Shown: positions 10,165 through 19,859, counted from the first letter of the stretch. The stretch: DNA of 64,000 bases from Solibacillus sp. FSL H8-0538 (GCF_038003525.1 NZ_JBBOPI010000001.1:3371001-3435000), one strand, 5' to 3'. A program made the numbers and translations. The notes: generated from the letters alone by a model not told the origin.

Positions 10165-10911
10165 ATGAAGATCATCCCACCGAAACCATTTACATATGAA
10201 GCAGGTCAGCGTGCTGTACTATTACTACACGGATTTACTGGTAATACGAACGATGTAAAGCGTCTAGGTCGATATTTAACAGAACGTAACTATACCGTAC
10301 ATGCCCCTTTATATAAAGGACACGGCGGTGATCCAAAAACACTAATTCAATCGAACCCTATGGAATGGTGGGATAGTGTAATTGAAGGCTATGATGAATT
10401 ACGTGGCCTCGGTTATGAAGAAATTGCCGTTGCCGGTGTTTCACTTGGTGGTATTTTCTCATTAAAACTTGGTGTAGAACGCCCGACAAAAGCCATCGTT
10501 ACAATGTCTGCTCCAGCTATCGCTAAAAATGCTGACAGTCTGCAAAACCGTATCGTGGATTATGCGATTAGCTATAAAAAACTATCTGGTACTTATGATG
10601 AGCAAATCGATAACCGTTCAAAAGTAGCGGAATTGGTACGTATGCCTTCTCTTGATTACTTACAAGGTATGATTAATGAAACAAGTAATAAATTAAACAA
10701 CATCGAAACGCCCGTGCATATTTTACGTGGCCTTGAAGATGATGACTATTATTGTGAAAGTGCGGACTTAATTTACAGTTCTGTACAGTCTCGCATTAAA
10801 TCAGTAAAAACATTCGTAAATTCTGGTCATATTTTAACACTTGGTAAAGAACGTGAGCTTGTATTCGAAGAAGTTTATCGTTTCTTTGAAGGCTTAAAGT
10901 GGAAAGCATAA
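10165..10911 (+). CDS. Alpha/beta hydrolase, carboxylesterase/monoacylglycerol lipase type
   Basis: 248 residues, cytoplasmic. I see the oxyanion-hole segment LLHGFTGN, the nucleophile elbow GVSLGG with catalytic Ser, a later acidic residue in RGLEDDDYY, and the catalytic His in NSGHILTL. This is the Est30-like Geobacillus/Bacillus carboxylesterase architecture, which cleaves short- to medium-chain acyl esters. A strong AAAGGAG site precedes the ATG. A bidirectional terminator follows, so it is monocistronic. In Bacillales a relative often sits next to secG/rnr; that context is absent here. Confidence 0.92.
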   Translation: MKIIPPKPFTYEAGQRAVLLLHGFTGNTNDVKRLGRYLTERNYTVHAPLYKGHGGDPKTLIQSNPMEWWDSVIEGYDELRGLGYEEIAVAGVSLGGIFSLKLGVERPTKAIVTMSAPAIAKNADSLQNRIVDYAISYKKLSGTYDEQIDNRSKVAELVRMPSLDYLQGMINETSNKLNNIETPVHILRGLEDDDYYCESADLIYSSVQSRIKSVKTFVNSGHILTLGKERELVFEEVYRFFEGLKWKA

Positions 10912-10960
10912 TTCCGTGTCCCCAGCAGAATCCCCATTCTGCTTATATATATCCCATTAA

Positions 10961-11009
10961 AAAAAACGAGCTATGAGAGGATCCCCATCCCTTCGTAGCT
11001 CGTTTTTTT
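10961..11009. terminator. Bidirectional terminator between convergent genes
   Basis: A stem of AAAAAACGAGCTA with TAGCTCGTTTTTTT separates the plus-strand esterase from the minus-strand SGNH gene. Both strands carry a T run. Confidence 0.9.
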
Positions 11010-11011
11010 GT

Positions 11012-12364
11012 TTAATAATCCGTTGTATCAAATAGTCCTGATAAAATTTTTGCCGCCTGAGCTCTTGTTACATAATCACCCGGTGCAAATTTCCCGTTAC
11101 CGACTCCTTGTGCCAATTCGAAATCAAATAAAAGTGTAATTGCATGTTGCGTTTCAATATTATATTTTTTAATATCCGTAAATGGAGCAAGCTGTTCAGG
11201 AATATACGTTTCCCCCTCAGTATGCTCATACGCTCTTGCCATCATTAATGCCAATTGCGCGCGCGTCACCTTGTCTTGCGGCTTAAGTAAATTATTGTAT
11301 CCTTTTATTATTCCCGCATTATACGCTCCCGATATCTCAAGCTGTGTTTCAGGTGCATAAGACATCGTATCCGTAAATGGTGCGAACGCTTGTCCCGTAA
11401 ACTCAAATGTTCGCGCAATAACGGAAATAAGCTGCACACGCTTCATATAATCATTCGGTTTAAATGAACCATCTGCAAAGCCGTTCATAATACCCAGAGT
11501 TGCAGCAAAATTAATATAATCTTCTGCCCAATGACCGGCTACATCATTAAAATTATCTCTCACGATAACTGGATCTTCAACCTGTGTATTCATAATCGTA
11601 TCGTACATTAATCCAGCAACCGCTTCATAACCTGCTGAACTTAAATGGATGTTATCTGGATTTGGTAAATAGGTTAAATAATTTTCTGCAATAACATCTG
11701 CCACTTTAACGTATAAACCACCATTGGCAGTAACTACTTTTCCAACTGCATCATCAAGTGCTTTCACGAGCATATCTAACTGTGCTTGATACTTAGCATC
11801 TAAATATGGGAACGGGTTATAATAGCCCATCACAATTAATTCCACATCTGGATTCACTTCATTTATGGCACCTAGAATTGATTGATAATTCGTTGCTACG
11901 GCTTGTACGCCCTGCATTACACCGGCTAAATCAAATGTCACTTCACCTGTTTCACTGCGTGTTACATATTTCAAAACGTCATTCGCGCCAGCGCTAATTG
12001 TAATTAAATCCGCTCCAGCAATGCCTTCGGAAAGGCTTAAACTATTTTTTTGCAAACCTTCTAATGAAATAATCGGTTTTGTTACATTTGACTTAATATC
12101 GGCTAATACATTTTCTGTTGTATAGCCTGGGTATGCAAAACCTTTATTGAAAATCACTGGCAATTCATCACTACCTAATCGTTGCGCTAAATAGTCTGCA
12201 TAGCCATAACCAATTTCTTTCTTTTCACTCATACCCGCTGCGAGTGAATCACCAATTGCTGTGTAATGAACCGTTATGTCTGTTTCTGCATCCGCCGTTA
12301 TGGCAAACGGTAGTGTCAATTGTAAAACAAGTAGTAAAATCGCGAACACTTTCAATTTCCTCAT
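11012..12364 (-). CDS. Cell-surface SGNH/GDSL hydrolase with three SLH domains
   Basis: 450 residues. An N-terminal signal peptide (MRKLKVFAILLLVLQL) is followed by an SGNH esterase domain: block I AIGDSLAAG with the nucleophile Ser, block III SAGANDVL, and block V DNIHLSSAGY with the Asp/His pair. From about residue 270 come three S-layer homology repeats (NDVAGHWAEDYI, APFTDTMSY, APFTDIKKY), which anchor proteins to pyruvylated secondary cell-wall polymers. It is therefore an exported, wall-bound esterase or lipase. A good GGAGGGAA site precedes the ATG. Substrate unknown. Confidence 0.93.
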   Translation of the reverse strand: MRKLKVFAILLLVLQLTLPFAITADAETDITVHYTAIGDSLAAGMSEKKEIGYGYADYLAQRLGSDELPVIFNKGFAYPGYTTENVLADIKSNVTKPIISLEGLQKNSLSLSEGIAGADLITISAGANDVLKYVTRSETGEVTFDLAGVMQGVQAVATNYQSILGAINEVNPDVELIVMGYYNPFPYLDAKYQAQLDMLVKALDDAVGKVVTANGGLYVKVADVIAENYLTYLPNPDNIHLSSAGYEAVAGLMYDTIMNTQVEDPVIVRDNFNDVAGHWAEDYINFAATLGIMNGFADGSFKPNDYMKRVQLISVIARTFEFTGQAFAPFTDTMSYAPETQLEISGAYNAGIIKGYNNLLKPQDKVTRAQLALMMARAYEHTEGETYIPEQLAPFTDIKKYNIETQHAITLLFDFELAQGVGNGKFAPGDYVTRAQAAKILSGLFDTTDY

Positions 12365-12666
12365 GCTATTCCCTCCTTGTATTTTCTAAATTTTCAATTA
12401 ATTATAAGTTATTATTTGAAGAAAAACAAAAAGGAACTCTACAAATATATTTTTTTATAAGGTTGGTACATTTACATAGTTAGGCTCGTGCTTATCTGAC
12501 GCATATTCTGCATTAGAAAGACACATCTTGTGCAAGTTAGAGCGAGATGCTGTCCTTTTTTTATGTACACAAATAACACAAATGAATAAAATAACAATTC
12601 CGTCTACTTTTTGGGTAGCTTGTACATTAATGTAGTAACTTATTGCATGAAGTTATTTTGAAAAAG

Positions 12667-12682
12667 TTTTTCACGTGAAACA
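12667..12682. promoter_or_regulatory. parS-like ParB/Spo0J binding site
   Basis: TTTTTCACGTGAAACA matches the Bacillales parS consensus TGTTTCACGTGAAACA at 15 of 16 positions and contains the full central palindrome. ParB loads at such sites and organises the origin-proximal chromosome. The assignment rests on the motif alone. Confidence 0.6.
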
Positions 12683-13025
12683 TCTCCCAATCATTCCTTG
12701 CAATTAAAGCATTTATCAGCGAGTTGTTTTTCTATAATACTATTGAATATGTTTGTCAATTATTTATTTCGCACACGATGCCCCCGTTAAATCTTACGTC
12801 ATAATCCATCCATCCCTTTTACTAGAAAAATAATTGATGTTTTCATATGTTCAAGCAACTGAAACAGGTAGATTAGCAATCTATACTAAGAAAAAAGGGT
12901 AGTCATATAAAAATATGATTATTCGGAGCATTTTATCTGAACAATAATTTAAACGTAACCGTAATCCTATTTTCCTGTCTTATGACGAATACGATTGCAC
13001 TCCGTTTAAGTTTTTAATAGACAAA

Positions 13026-13049
13026 GCGAAATTTTATAATTTCCTTAAC
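13026..13049. repeat. 24-base sequence shared with the 5S downstream region
   Basis: This segment, which includes GAAATTTTATAATTTC, is identical over 24 bases to 62198-62221. Both copies lie just before an intrinsic terminator that serves the minus strand, one for a lipoprotein gene and one for the rRNA operon. Confidence 0.8.
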
Positions 13050-13056
13050 GATCAAA

Positions 13057-13082
13057 AAGCCTTGATGCGATATCCAAGGCTT
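13057..13082 (-). terminator. Terminator of the YusW-like lipoprotein gene
   Basis: Stem AAGCCTTG/CAAGGCTT with a T run on the minus strand, directly after the stop. Confidence 0.85.
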
Positions 13083-13089
13083 CTTCTCG

Positions 13090-13578
13090 TTATTTTGTTG
13101 CACGGTATTCCTTCTCTGTGCCATCTGCGAATCTCACGTCAATCTCAACCGATTGATATTCATCTGTAATTCCAAACACCGTTAGAACTTCATCGATAAC
13201 ATCCTCATCCAACGTTGTTTTATCAAAATCCAATTCTTGAAACAACGGCTCTAATTGCGTGTATGCGTCATTACCTGTGACCTTTAAATTACTTCTGCCA
13301 TCGTCAATAGACGCTTCTACACCCGTTGCTTCGTTATCATATTCCACCTCATATGACTCTGTTGCTGAGTAATCTACATCTAAAGAAAACTCTGAGAAGT
13401 TAAATGATGTTGTATTAGTTGTATTAGTTGGATTTTGATTATTCTTAGCTGTATCCATATTCGTTGAGTTCTGTTCTGTTGGTACGGTCTCAGGTGCGTT
13501 TGTCACCTCGTCCTCATCCTTATTACACCCAGCAAGAATGACCAATAATAAAAGTGCGCTTCCTATTTTAAATTTCAT
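13090..13578 (-). CDS. Lipoprotein with YusW-like domain
   Basis: 162 residues. A type II signal peptide ends in the lipobox LAGC, so the mature protein is tethered to the outer face of the membrane. After an Asn/Thr-rich linker, residues about 65 to 162 resemble the YusW-like domain (FSEFSLDVDY, then VEIDVRFADGTEKEY at the end). The function of that family is unknown. The ATG at 13578 has a GGAAGTG site. It is a single gene with its own terminator. Confidence 0.85.
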   Translation of the reverse strand: MKFKIGSALLLLVILAGCNKDEDEVTNAPETVPTEQNSTNMDTAKNNQNPTNTTNTTSFNFSEFSLDVDYSATESYEVEYDNEATGVEASIDDGRSNLKVTGNDAYTQLEPLFQELDFDKTTLDEDVIDEVLTVFGITDEYQSVEIDVRFADGTEKEYRATK

Positions 13579-13720
13579 CTTAATGCACTTCCTTTCTTTA
13601 ATACTTATTGTTTCCCATGATCTTTAAACTAAAACCAATTTTTTTAATAAGGGTTTTTCCATAGAAAAAAGCTTTCAATTATTACGATCCGATGAATACA
13701 ATACTTTTCAAATAAAAAAA

Positions 13721-13745
13721 GCTTTCGACATAAAAATTCGAAAGC
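13721..13745 (-). terminator. Terminator of the SDR gene
   Basis: Stem GCTTTCGA/TCGAAAGC followed on the minus strand by seven T, just after the SDR stop. Confidence 0.85.
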
Positions 13746-13759
13746 CCAATACTCATTTA

Positions 13760-14476
13760 TTATGGATTTGTTGACCACAGACCAGCATGTTTTAATACAA
13801 CACGTGGGTGAAGTTTTAACTGTGCGACCATTAAGTCTGCTAAATCCTCTGCTTGCATTACTTTTTCTGGGTTACCGTCTGTTAAGTTTAATTCTACCGC
13901 CATATCTGTTGCAACTGTGCTTGGCGTCAATGTTACTACGCGCACATTATGCTTACGAACTTCTAGCATTAATGATTCACTCATTCCGATAACCGCTGCT
14001 TTGGAAGCTGTATATGCACTTGTAATTGGCGCACCCTTTTGACCAGCTGTAGATGAAATATTAATAATATCTCCTGATTTACGTTCAATCATTTCCGGTA
14101 ATACTGCATGAGTTGTGTAGTATACACCTTTTACGTTGACGTCAATAATATTAGTCCACTCTTCGGGTGTTAAGTCCATGAAGCTACCGAATTTGGAAAT
14201 ACCTGCATTGTTAACTAAAATATCGATGGCGCCAAGCTCCCCTCGAATTGATTCAACCGCAGCTGTAATGGAAGCAAGATCAGATACATCTGCCGAAGCA
14301 ACAGCCACTTTCACATTATATTGTTTCAACTCTTCAGCAACTTGTTGTAAATTTTCAAGCGTACGTCCTACTAATCCAACATTAATGCCTTCCTGTGCGA
14401 ATGCGATTGCTGTTGCTCGACCAATGCCGCGACCAGCGCCTGTTATTAAGGCCGTTTTTCCTGTAATAGTTTGCAT
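13760..14476 (-). CDS. Short-chain dehydrogenase/reductase (FabG/YoxD-like)
   Basis: 238 residues, cytoplasmic classical SDR. The NAD(P) motif is [10 protein letters not shown], the NNAG stabilising motif is present, the catalytic Ser lies in INISSTAG, and YTASK holds the Tyr and Lys. It reduces a carbonyl or oxidises an alcohol with NAD(P)H; similarity from memory is closest to B. subtilis YoxD, annotated as a 3-oxoacyl-ACP reductase. It has no fatty-acid synthesis neighbours, so the true substrate is open. The ATG at 14476 has a GGAGCAAT site. Confidence 0.9.
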   Translation of the reverse strand: MQTITGKTALITGAGRGIGRATAIAFAQEGINVGLVGRTLENLQQVAEELKQYNVKVAVASADVSDLASITAAVESIRGELGAIDILVNNAGISKFGSFMDLTPEEWTNIIDVNVKGVYYTTHAVLPEMIERKSGDIINISSTAGQKGAPITSAYTASKAAVIGMSESLMLEVRKHNVRVVTLTPSTVATDMAVELNLTDGNPEKVMQAEDLADLMVAQLKLHPRVVLKHAGLWSTNP

Positions 14477-14972
14477 AGTAATTGCTCCCTTATTAAATAA
14501 TAAAGTAATTTTATAATTTTTTACCTTACCTGTATATTCATTGCATCCAACTTAATAAATTCGCAAGCAAACAACTAGAAAAAATAGTTGAAGTGGATGA
14601 CGCTCTATCAACGATTAACAATGGTTCTGTAACAAAATAATACAGCTAAGGCACACTCAAAATACCGAGTGTGCCTTTTCCTTTTCTCAAATGGAAATAG
14701 TGCAAATTGCGATGCTACGCTGCGTATTCACACTATCACAAGTGAAATATGAAATATGCTGTTGACCGTATTGCTTGTTTATACAAAAACCGTGAGCTAA
14801 TTGGCGGTATGATAATTGCTGAAGAACCAAAAATACTACGCTTCTTCTTTTGATATACTAGATACCTTAACAGACTGACCTTCGTAATTGGCCGATGAAG
14901 TCTAAAAAACTTTGGTGATAGCCTATAAAAAAGTCCCTGCTCGTTATTTCGTAATCGAAACTTTTTTGCCTT
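14477..14972. other. Interval with gene fragments and a terminator
   Basis: On the plus strand an open segment ending at 14640 encodes a short C-terminal tail ([18 protein letters not shown] and on), then a strong terminator at 14650-14690. This looks like the stump of a deleted gene. A 34-residue frame at 14749-14853 (MKYAVDRIACLYKNRELIG and on) has no ribosome site and I cannot name it. Confidence 0.5.
14650..14690 (+). terminator. Intrinsic terminator after a gene stump
   Basis: Perfect stem GGCACACTC/GAGTGTGCC followed by TTTTCCTTTT on the plus strand. Confidence 0.85.
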
Positions 14973-16265
14973 CTACTTCTTCACTACATCAAAATTCGAT
15001 CCAATGAGTAACCAGTTTTGTGGGAATGGTAACCCCAGCTTCCAGTAGCCAATACCACGTAACTTGTTGCGCTTTACTAAATCGATTTTAGCTTGAATGG
15101 ATCTTGCATCTTCAAACCACACAATATGCGACCTCCCCTGCTCGTCTACATAGTTGAAGAACGGGGCTTGCGCGATATTATCATATTGAATGACTGTGTT
15201 ATACCGTTTAGCAATTTCAATTGCTCTTTGAGGACTGAGCGCTTCCGCATACGCTCCACCTGGTACAAATGGCAGCGTCCAATCATAACCATATAAATTT
15301 TGCCCGAGCATCACTTTATTTGAAGGTATGACGGAGGTTGCATACCGCACGACATTTTCTACTGGTCCAATTGGAGAAACTGCCATAGGAGGTCCTGCCG
15401 AATAACCCCATTCATATGTCATTAGTAAAACAAAATCCACAACCTCACCGATCGCCTTGTAATCATGTGCAACGTACCATTCTCCCGGCTGATCCGCCCT
15501 CGTTTTCGGTGCTAGCGCTGCAGAGACGGTAAACCCGGCCGCATGCATTCGCTCCACGGCTCTTTGTAGAAATTTAATATATGCTTCTCGTTGATCACCT
15601 GGTATATGCTCAAAATCAAAATGAATATCCTTTACGCTACCGAGACGATTTGCTTCCGCAATAATATTATCAAATAGCAAATCCTGCACCGCCACGCTTT
15701 GCAAAATATCCCGGGCTAGTTCCCCACTAAACTGAAACTCTTCCAGATTGGTAATGACCATTGCAAGTGAGGTATTTGTTTCATCTACTAAGGCTGGAAT
15801 CCCTTGAATCGGCGGTGGTTTTAGCGTACCATCCCTCCTCACCTCATAACTAAATAAAGCGAGATACGTTAAATATGGTCCTGCTTCACGCGCTTGATTT
15901 AGTAGTACCTCACTAACTGATGTCCCTCTAGGCTCTAGATAAGCCATAATTTCCGCTTCAGTTTTCGGTGCCGGTGGAATAAATAAACGCTGACCGATCA
16001 TTAAACTTTGATTCGGATTTATACCGTTCATTTGCGCAAGTGTCAAATAATTCACCCCAAAACGTTGCCCAATAGACCATAAGCTATCCCCTGGCTGCAC
16101 CCAATAATAACTACCCCAAATCGGTATAACTAGCGCCTGCCCTATGACTAACCTGTTAGGATCCGGTATTTGATTTGCCGTTACAATATTTTGTACCGTC
16201 GTTCCGTAAGCCTGCGCAATCCCGTATAGTGATTCAGCTGGCTTCACAACATGGATTTGAATGAT
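14973..16265 (-). CDS. LysM/GH18 spore cortex hydrolase (SleL/YaaH type) with a probable ATC or ATT start
   Basis: Two N-terminal LysM domains (residues about 5 to 50, and about 55 to 98 with the motif VQPGDSLWSIGQRFG) bind peptidoglycan. They are followed by a GH18 catalytic domain whose DxxDxE box reads DIHFDFEH. The family cleaves spore cortex as an N-acetylglucosaminidase or epimerase-like enzyme during germination. The first in-frame conventional start, GTG at 16247, lies over 20 bases from the ribosome site GGAGG at 16270-16274 and would cut into LysM1. The frame continues upstream as IQIHVV, matching SleL proteins that begin MIQI from memory. The likely start is therefore ATC at 16265 or ATT at 16262. 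Confidence 0.88.
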   Translation of the reverse strand: MIQIHVVKPAESLYGIAQAYGTTVQNIVTANQIPDPNRLVIGQALVIPIWGSYYWVQPGDSLWSIGQRFGVNYLTLAQMNGINPNQSLMIGQRLFIPPAPKTEAEIMAYLEPRGTSVSEVLLNQAREAGPYLTYLALFSYEVRRDGTLKPPPIQGIPALVDETNTSLAMVITNLEEFQFSGELARDILQSVAVQDLLFDNIIAEANRLGSVKDIHFDFEHIPGDQREAYIKFLQRAVERMHAAGFTVSAALAPKTRADQPGEWYVAHDYKAIGEVVDFVLLMTYEWGYSAGPPMAVSPIGPVENVVRYATSVIPSNKVMLGQNLYGYDWTLPFVPGGAYAEALSPQRAIEIAKRYNTVIQYDNIAQAPFFNYVDEQGRSHIVWFEDARSIQAKIDLVKRNKLRGIGYWKLGLPFPQNWLLIGSNFDVVKK

Positions 16266-16427
16266 GCACCCTCCTTTCTAGTGGTTGTATATTTACGTAT
16301 AATTTTATGATAGAAAGACGGGGATGATGTTACTGAATAATTATTTTGTTAACCTAACACAAGCTTGAAGAAGCTATACCACTACATGAAAAATAGTGGT
16401 ATAAGCTGTTCGTAAGGAGGTCTCACA

Positions 16428-16661
16428 ATGGTATAACGATTCAGAAAAAGCGTCTAAATTCCACCCGGTGTCCGTGTAAACTTTAAAAAAGCTCCAAGTA
16501 TTAGCTTTGGTGGGAAAGGGCTACGTTGCAGTGTGAGCACAACTGGTAGACGTACTACTTCTGCCGTCATTTCCGGAAACGGACTTTCTTATGTAAAAAA
16601 TAACTTCACTAACAAAAAATCCTCTACACCAAATGCAATGAATGTGCAAAAAAACACATGA
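16428..16661 (+). pseudogene. DUF4236 small protein, two in-frame stops
   Basis: Behind a strong AAGGAGG site an ATG opens a 78-codon frame with TAA at codons 3 and 10. Read through, it gives the DUF4236 pattern: RFRKSV near the start, PGVRVNF, SFGGKGLR, STTGRRTTSA and GNGLSYV. The remainder is intact to the TGA, so the gene decayed by point changes. Function of the family is unknown. Confidence 0.8.
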
Positions 16662-16731
16662 TGCTCAGTCAGAGGTCGGTGCATTTTAACAGCAGTGTGG
16701 TTGTCGATTAGAAAGAAACAACTTAAAGAAA

Positions 16732-16762
16732 GAGAGGTCTCAAAGTTTGTATGAGACCTCTC
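16732..16762. terminator. Strong hairpin terminator
   Basis: Perfect 11-bp stem GAGAGGTCTCA/TGAGACCTCTC between the DUF4236 remnant and the small minus-strand gene. The T content is modest on both sides. Confidence 0.7.
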
Positions 16763-16775
16763 CTTTGTTATTTTT

Positions 16776-16946
16776 TTATGAAGAAGTCATATCTCTAGAG
16801 GCGCCATTCCCATTATCGGTTTCTGAAACATTACTCATAATTGCAGCCGTATCATAAGCAATCAGTGTCACCCGTAATTTGTCCTCAAGGTTATTAATTT
16901 CTTGCAGCTGTTCACTGTCCAGCTGCGCATATTTGCTTTCTTCCAT
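16776..16946 (-). CDS. Small hypothetical protein, 56 residues
   Basis: A short, acidic, mostly helical protein (MEESKYAQLDSEQLQEINN at the start) with no cysteines and no membrane segment. A TTG 12 bases upstream is also in frame, but ATG at 16946 follows AAAGG with more usual spacing. I do not recognise a family. Its own terminator follows at 16732-16762. Confidence 0.55.
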   Translation of the reverse strand: MEESKYAQLDSEQLQEINNLEDKLRVTLIAYDTAAIMSNVSETDNGNGASRDMTSS

Positions 16947-17237
16947 TGTAGTATCCAACCTTTCTATTACTTACACTTTGGTGTATTTGCGTCCCCATAG
17001 TGGATTCACTGAATTCCAAATTCACCAGTGGCTTCAGTAAACATTTACTGAACAATGTTCCAAATTATTTTGTCCGATAAGATATAGTTTATACGCAAGT
17101 TAATTTTCTATATTTCTTTCTATCGTAGTCACCTTTTCATTGAACAAATTACTGCCGAATGAAGATGAAATGTACATAGCCTTTTAGAAAGCCAAACCTC
17201 GCACCAATATAGGGTGAGATGATGTCCTTAACCAACT

Positions 17238-17274
17238 AAAAAGAGGAAGGACAATTAGTGTCCCTCCTCTTTTT
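17238..17274 (-). terminator. Terminator of the PepSY/SLH gene
   Basis: Long near-perfect stem of GAGGAAGGACA type with flanking A and T runs, immediately after the stop at 17302 on the minus strand. Confidence 0.85.
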
Positions 17275-17301
17275 ATACTGTTAATACGTACTATTAGATG
17301 C

Positions 17302-19530
17302 TCAATAATTCAAGTATGTGCCTTTTTCAGCTAGTTCATATGCCAGGCGAATCGTTGAAACTGCTAACTCTGCATACGTCACTTCTCTGCCAGGGTAAAA
17401 TTGATTTTGATCAGTTTTTAATATTCCTAACGAGTTTGTTATGGCAACATAACCAGCGTATTCTGGCTTCACCTTATTCGCATCCACAAAGTCTAGCTTA
17501 TAAATATTACTATGTTTAGCTGCTTGCTCCAGTCCTAGAACACGTATATACCAAGCTGCTAATTCCTCACGAGTAATTGGTGAATCCGGATTAAAACTTG
17601 GATTCTTTGCATCAAGAATGCCGATTGTAACCGCACGCTCAATCACTTGATATAATGGGTGCTTCGAATCTATATTCTCAAAAGTTTGATTCATGCTTTC
17701 TTGTTCATACGCATACCCACCCTCATAAAAGTACGTAAGTGATTTGATGAGGACTTTTAGTGCTTCACCTTTTGAAATAGAGGCATCTCCATTAAAATTT
17801 TTGGCCTCCTTAATATCTAAGATTTTGGCATTAATCAAGTAATTCAGTTCTTCTTGTGCCGTAGGATGTGAAATGACAACCGTATTTTTTTCATCACCCG
17901 AGCTATTCCATTTGCCTGTTTTGGCATCTAAAAAACTATTTGCATTATCATTAAATATGGGTGAATAGACTAACTCATAATGATGTTTGTCTTCTTTATT
18001 TTCTTGTTTAATATAATTTAGTTTAAGGCTTAATGAATTTTTCAAAATAGCTGTTGCCTCTTCCGTAGACACTACTCCGTCAAGGGATGGCCATGTTTCA
18101 ACATCCTGATAATTGACATTAAGGCTACTTAAGGAACCATCCGCAGCAATTCCTACACCAATATTATCGCCTGACACGACAACACCATTGACAATTCTCG
18201 GGAAATTAAAGTGATAACTACCTTGTCCCTCTTCAATGTATGGTTCATCTATTGGCTTAGCATAGTTGTGTAAATAAGATGGTACCCACTCTTTTAAATA
18301 TTTTATTGCTTGAGTCGTCGCCTGTTCAATCGAAAGGGCATTCTCATTCTTTGGTTGTTCACCCATTTGTGCTAAAATCATGCCTTTTACATCATAATAC
18401 TGCGTAATCTCTCCCGTTTTTTTATTAATTTCTAGGCTCGCACCATGTCCGCCATTCCCAAACTCGTACGAATATTGAACGCTAATTACTTCCTGCCCCA
18501 TGTAATTTTCTAGTTCTTCTAAAGAGTGAATGCTTAATTTGACCTTATCAGATTGAATCTTTAAGACTTGTTCAGCAAATTTCTTAGCTTCTTCTAATGT
18601 AATGCCGTTTTGTCTAGGTGGCAGAAGACTTTCAGCAATCTTTTCGATTTTTGTTTTCGCAGGGAAGTCAGCAGAGAAACCGTTTGTTGTTTGCCACTTA
18701 CCAGAAAGTGCATGGACGCCGAGTAATTTTGCTGTTGGTTTGTAAACAAGATGAACACTATTTTTTCCCGTTTGGTAATCCGTATTCACTTGATATTGTA
18801 GTTCAACAGAAAGCTTGTCTTTAACTTGTTCTAACATCGCATTTTTAGCTTTTACTTGGTTTACATCATCAAAGGTAGGGGATTCCATCTTGTTAGCATT
18901 CCTGTAAAATTCAACAACCTCACCATTTCCAAGAACGGTCACTTGAATCCCTTGATCAGCAATGGCTACTTTATTTTTCATACGAACGAAAGAAAATGAG
19001 TAACGAATAGGTTGTGTTAGTATTTGAGGTGAATAATAGTTATAGCTGTTATCAGTTTCTAACTGATAGTCCTCTCCATTAGAAAATTGCTTAATGACAT
19101 TCTCTGCAATTTTCTCTGCTGCATCTTTAGAAACCTTTGCTGGGAATAGTGCCTCTTTTTCATTGGGAGGTTGATAAGAGAATTGCTCAACTTCTAAATC
19201 CTCTCCAACAAATCCTATATGACCGTATATTTGCTTTCCATTAACTGTCTTAGAGAAACTTAATTGATACCGCATCGTATCATCAGGATAATGATGGCCG
19301 CTACTCATATGAAAATCACTATTTGTTACGAAGTCAAATTTATTCGGAAACAACTGATGAAACTTCTTAATTAAATCATTTTTTGAAAAAACCGTATCTG
19401 TCACAGCGATTTGAATTTGAACTTTTTCACGTTGGCCATTTGTTGTTGAAGCACTGCCAATAGACGAAAACATGCCAAAAGATAACACAGAAGATGTTAA
19501 TATAATTCCGAAGTTTTTAAATTTTACCAA
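17302..19530 (-). CDS. Exported YcdB/PepSY-like protein with SLH domains
   Basis: About 742 residues. A signal peptide (VKFKNFGIILTSSVLSFG) is followed by several PepSY/YcdB-YcdC-like alpha-beta units (around residues 50 to 520, e.g. KNAMLEQVKDKL and TTQAIKYLKEWVP) and then SLH repeats at the C-terminus (NFNGDASISKGEALKVLIK, SPITREELAAWYIRVLGL, REVTYAELAVSTIRLAYEL). Such proteins sit on the cell wall, and PepSY units often inhibit or chaperone peptidases. The frame extends to ATG 19581, but the site AAGGGGGAT sits just before TTG at 19530, which I take as the start. Partner unknown. Confidence 0.87.
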   Translation of the reverse strand: MVKFKNFGIILTSSVLSFGMFSSIGSASTTNGQREKVQIQIAVTDTVFSKNDLIKKFHQLFPNKFDFVTNSDFHMSSGHHYPDDTMRYQLSFSKTVNGKQIYGHIGFVGEDLEVEQFSYQPPNEKEALFPAKVSKDAAEKIAENVIKQFSNGEDYQLETDNSYNYYSPQILTQPIRYSFSFVRMKNKVAIADQGIQVTVLGNGEVVEFYRNANKMESPTFDDVNQVKAKNAMLEQVKDKLSVELQYQVNTDYQTGKNSVHLVYKPTAKLLGVHALSGKWQTTNGFSADFPAKTKIEKIAESLLPPRQNGITLEEAKKFAEQVLKIQSDKVKLSIHSLEELENYMGQEVISVQYSYEFGNGGHGASLEINKKTGEITQYYDVKGMILAQMGEQPKNENALSIEQATTQAIKYLKEWVPSYLHNYAKPIDEPYIEEGQGSYHFNFPRIVNGVVVSGDNIGVGIAADGSLSSLNVNYQDVETWPSLDGVVSTEEATAILKNSLSLKLNYIKQENKEDKHHYELVYSPIFNDNANSFLDAKTGKWNSSGDEKNTVVISHPTAQEELNYLINAKILDIKEAKNFNGDASISKGEALKVLIKSLTYFYEGGYAYEQESMNQTFENIDSKHPLYQVIERAVTIGILDAKNPSFNPDSPITREELAAWYIRVLGLEQAAKHSNIYKLDFVDANKVKPEYAGYVAITNSLGILKTDQNQFYPGREVTYAELAVSTIRLAYELAEKGTYLNY

Positions 19531-19634
19531 AATAATCCCCCTTGAGTCGTATTCCCTGAATTGTACAGTAAATTCTGTCAATAAAAAATAGGAATTCTTT
19601 CTTTATATAATCCTATGAATACACCCCTTTATCC

Positions 19635-19757
19635 TTATCTTTTAACAATATTAATAGTTCCTTCGCATTCTACAAGCTCCGCAAAATCCCCGCTCGCTCC
19701 TAATTTATCAAGTACGTCATATGCTATTGCTTTGTCTTCTACTAGAATATGCCTCAT
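19635..19757 (-). pseudogene. Parvulin-type peptidyl-prolyl isomerase fragment
   Basis: A 40-residue frame starts MRHILVED, continues VLDKLGASGDFAELV and then diverges to a stop. The first 30 residues match the start of the PrsA/PpiC rotamase domain (RHILV and DFAEL are hallmarks). No signal peptide or remaining domain is present, so this is a stump. Confidence 0.55.
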
Positions 19758-19859
19758 CTCTATCTATTTATGTATGCAATCTAAGAAGTTATTTTGTGTC
19801 CATAAGGTTTGTCAATCACTATAATAATCCATGGTTTTTAGCTGAATAAATAATAAAAA

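Larger units (their letters stand above)
12365..13089. other. 725-base intergenic region with a parS-like site and an orphan terminator
   Basis: No convincing gene. It holds an intrinsic-terminator-like hairpin on the plus strand at 12520-12562 (imperfect GACACATCTTG stem, then eight T) with no gene before it, a parS-like palindrome at 12667-12682, and at 13026-13049 a 24-base segment that recurs at 62198-62221. Confidence 0.6.

Noticed and set aside
19615..19824. Plus-strand 69-codon frame
   Set aside because: The opposite strand carries a recognisable parvulin fragment, and this frame has no features.
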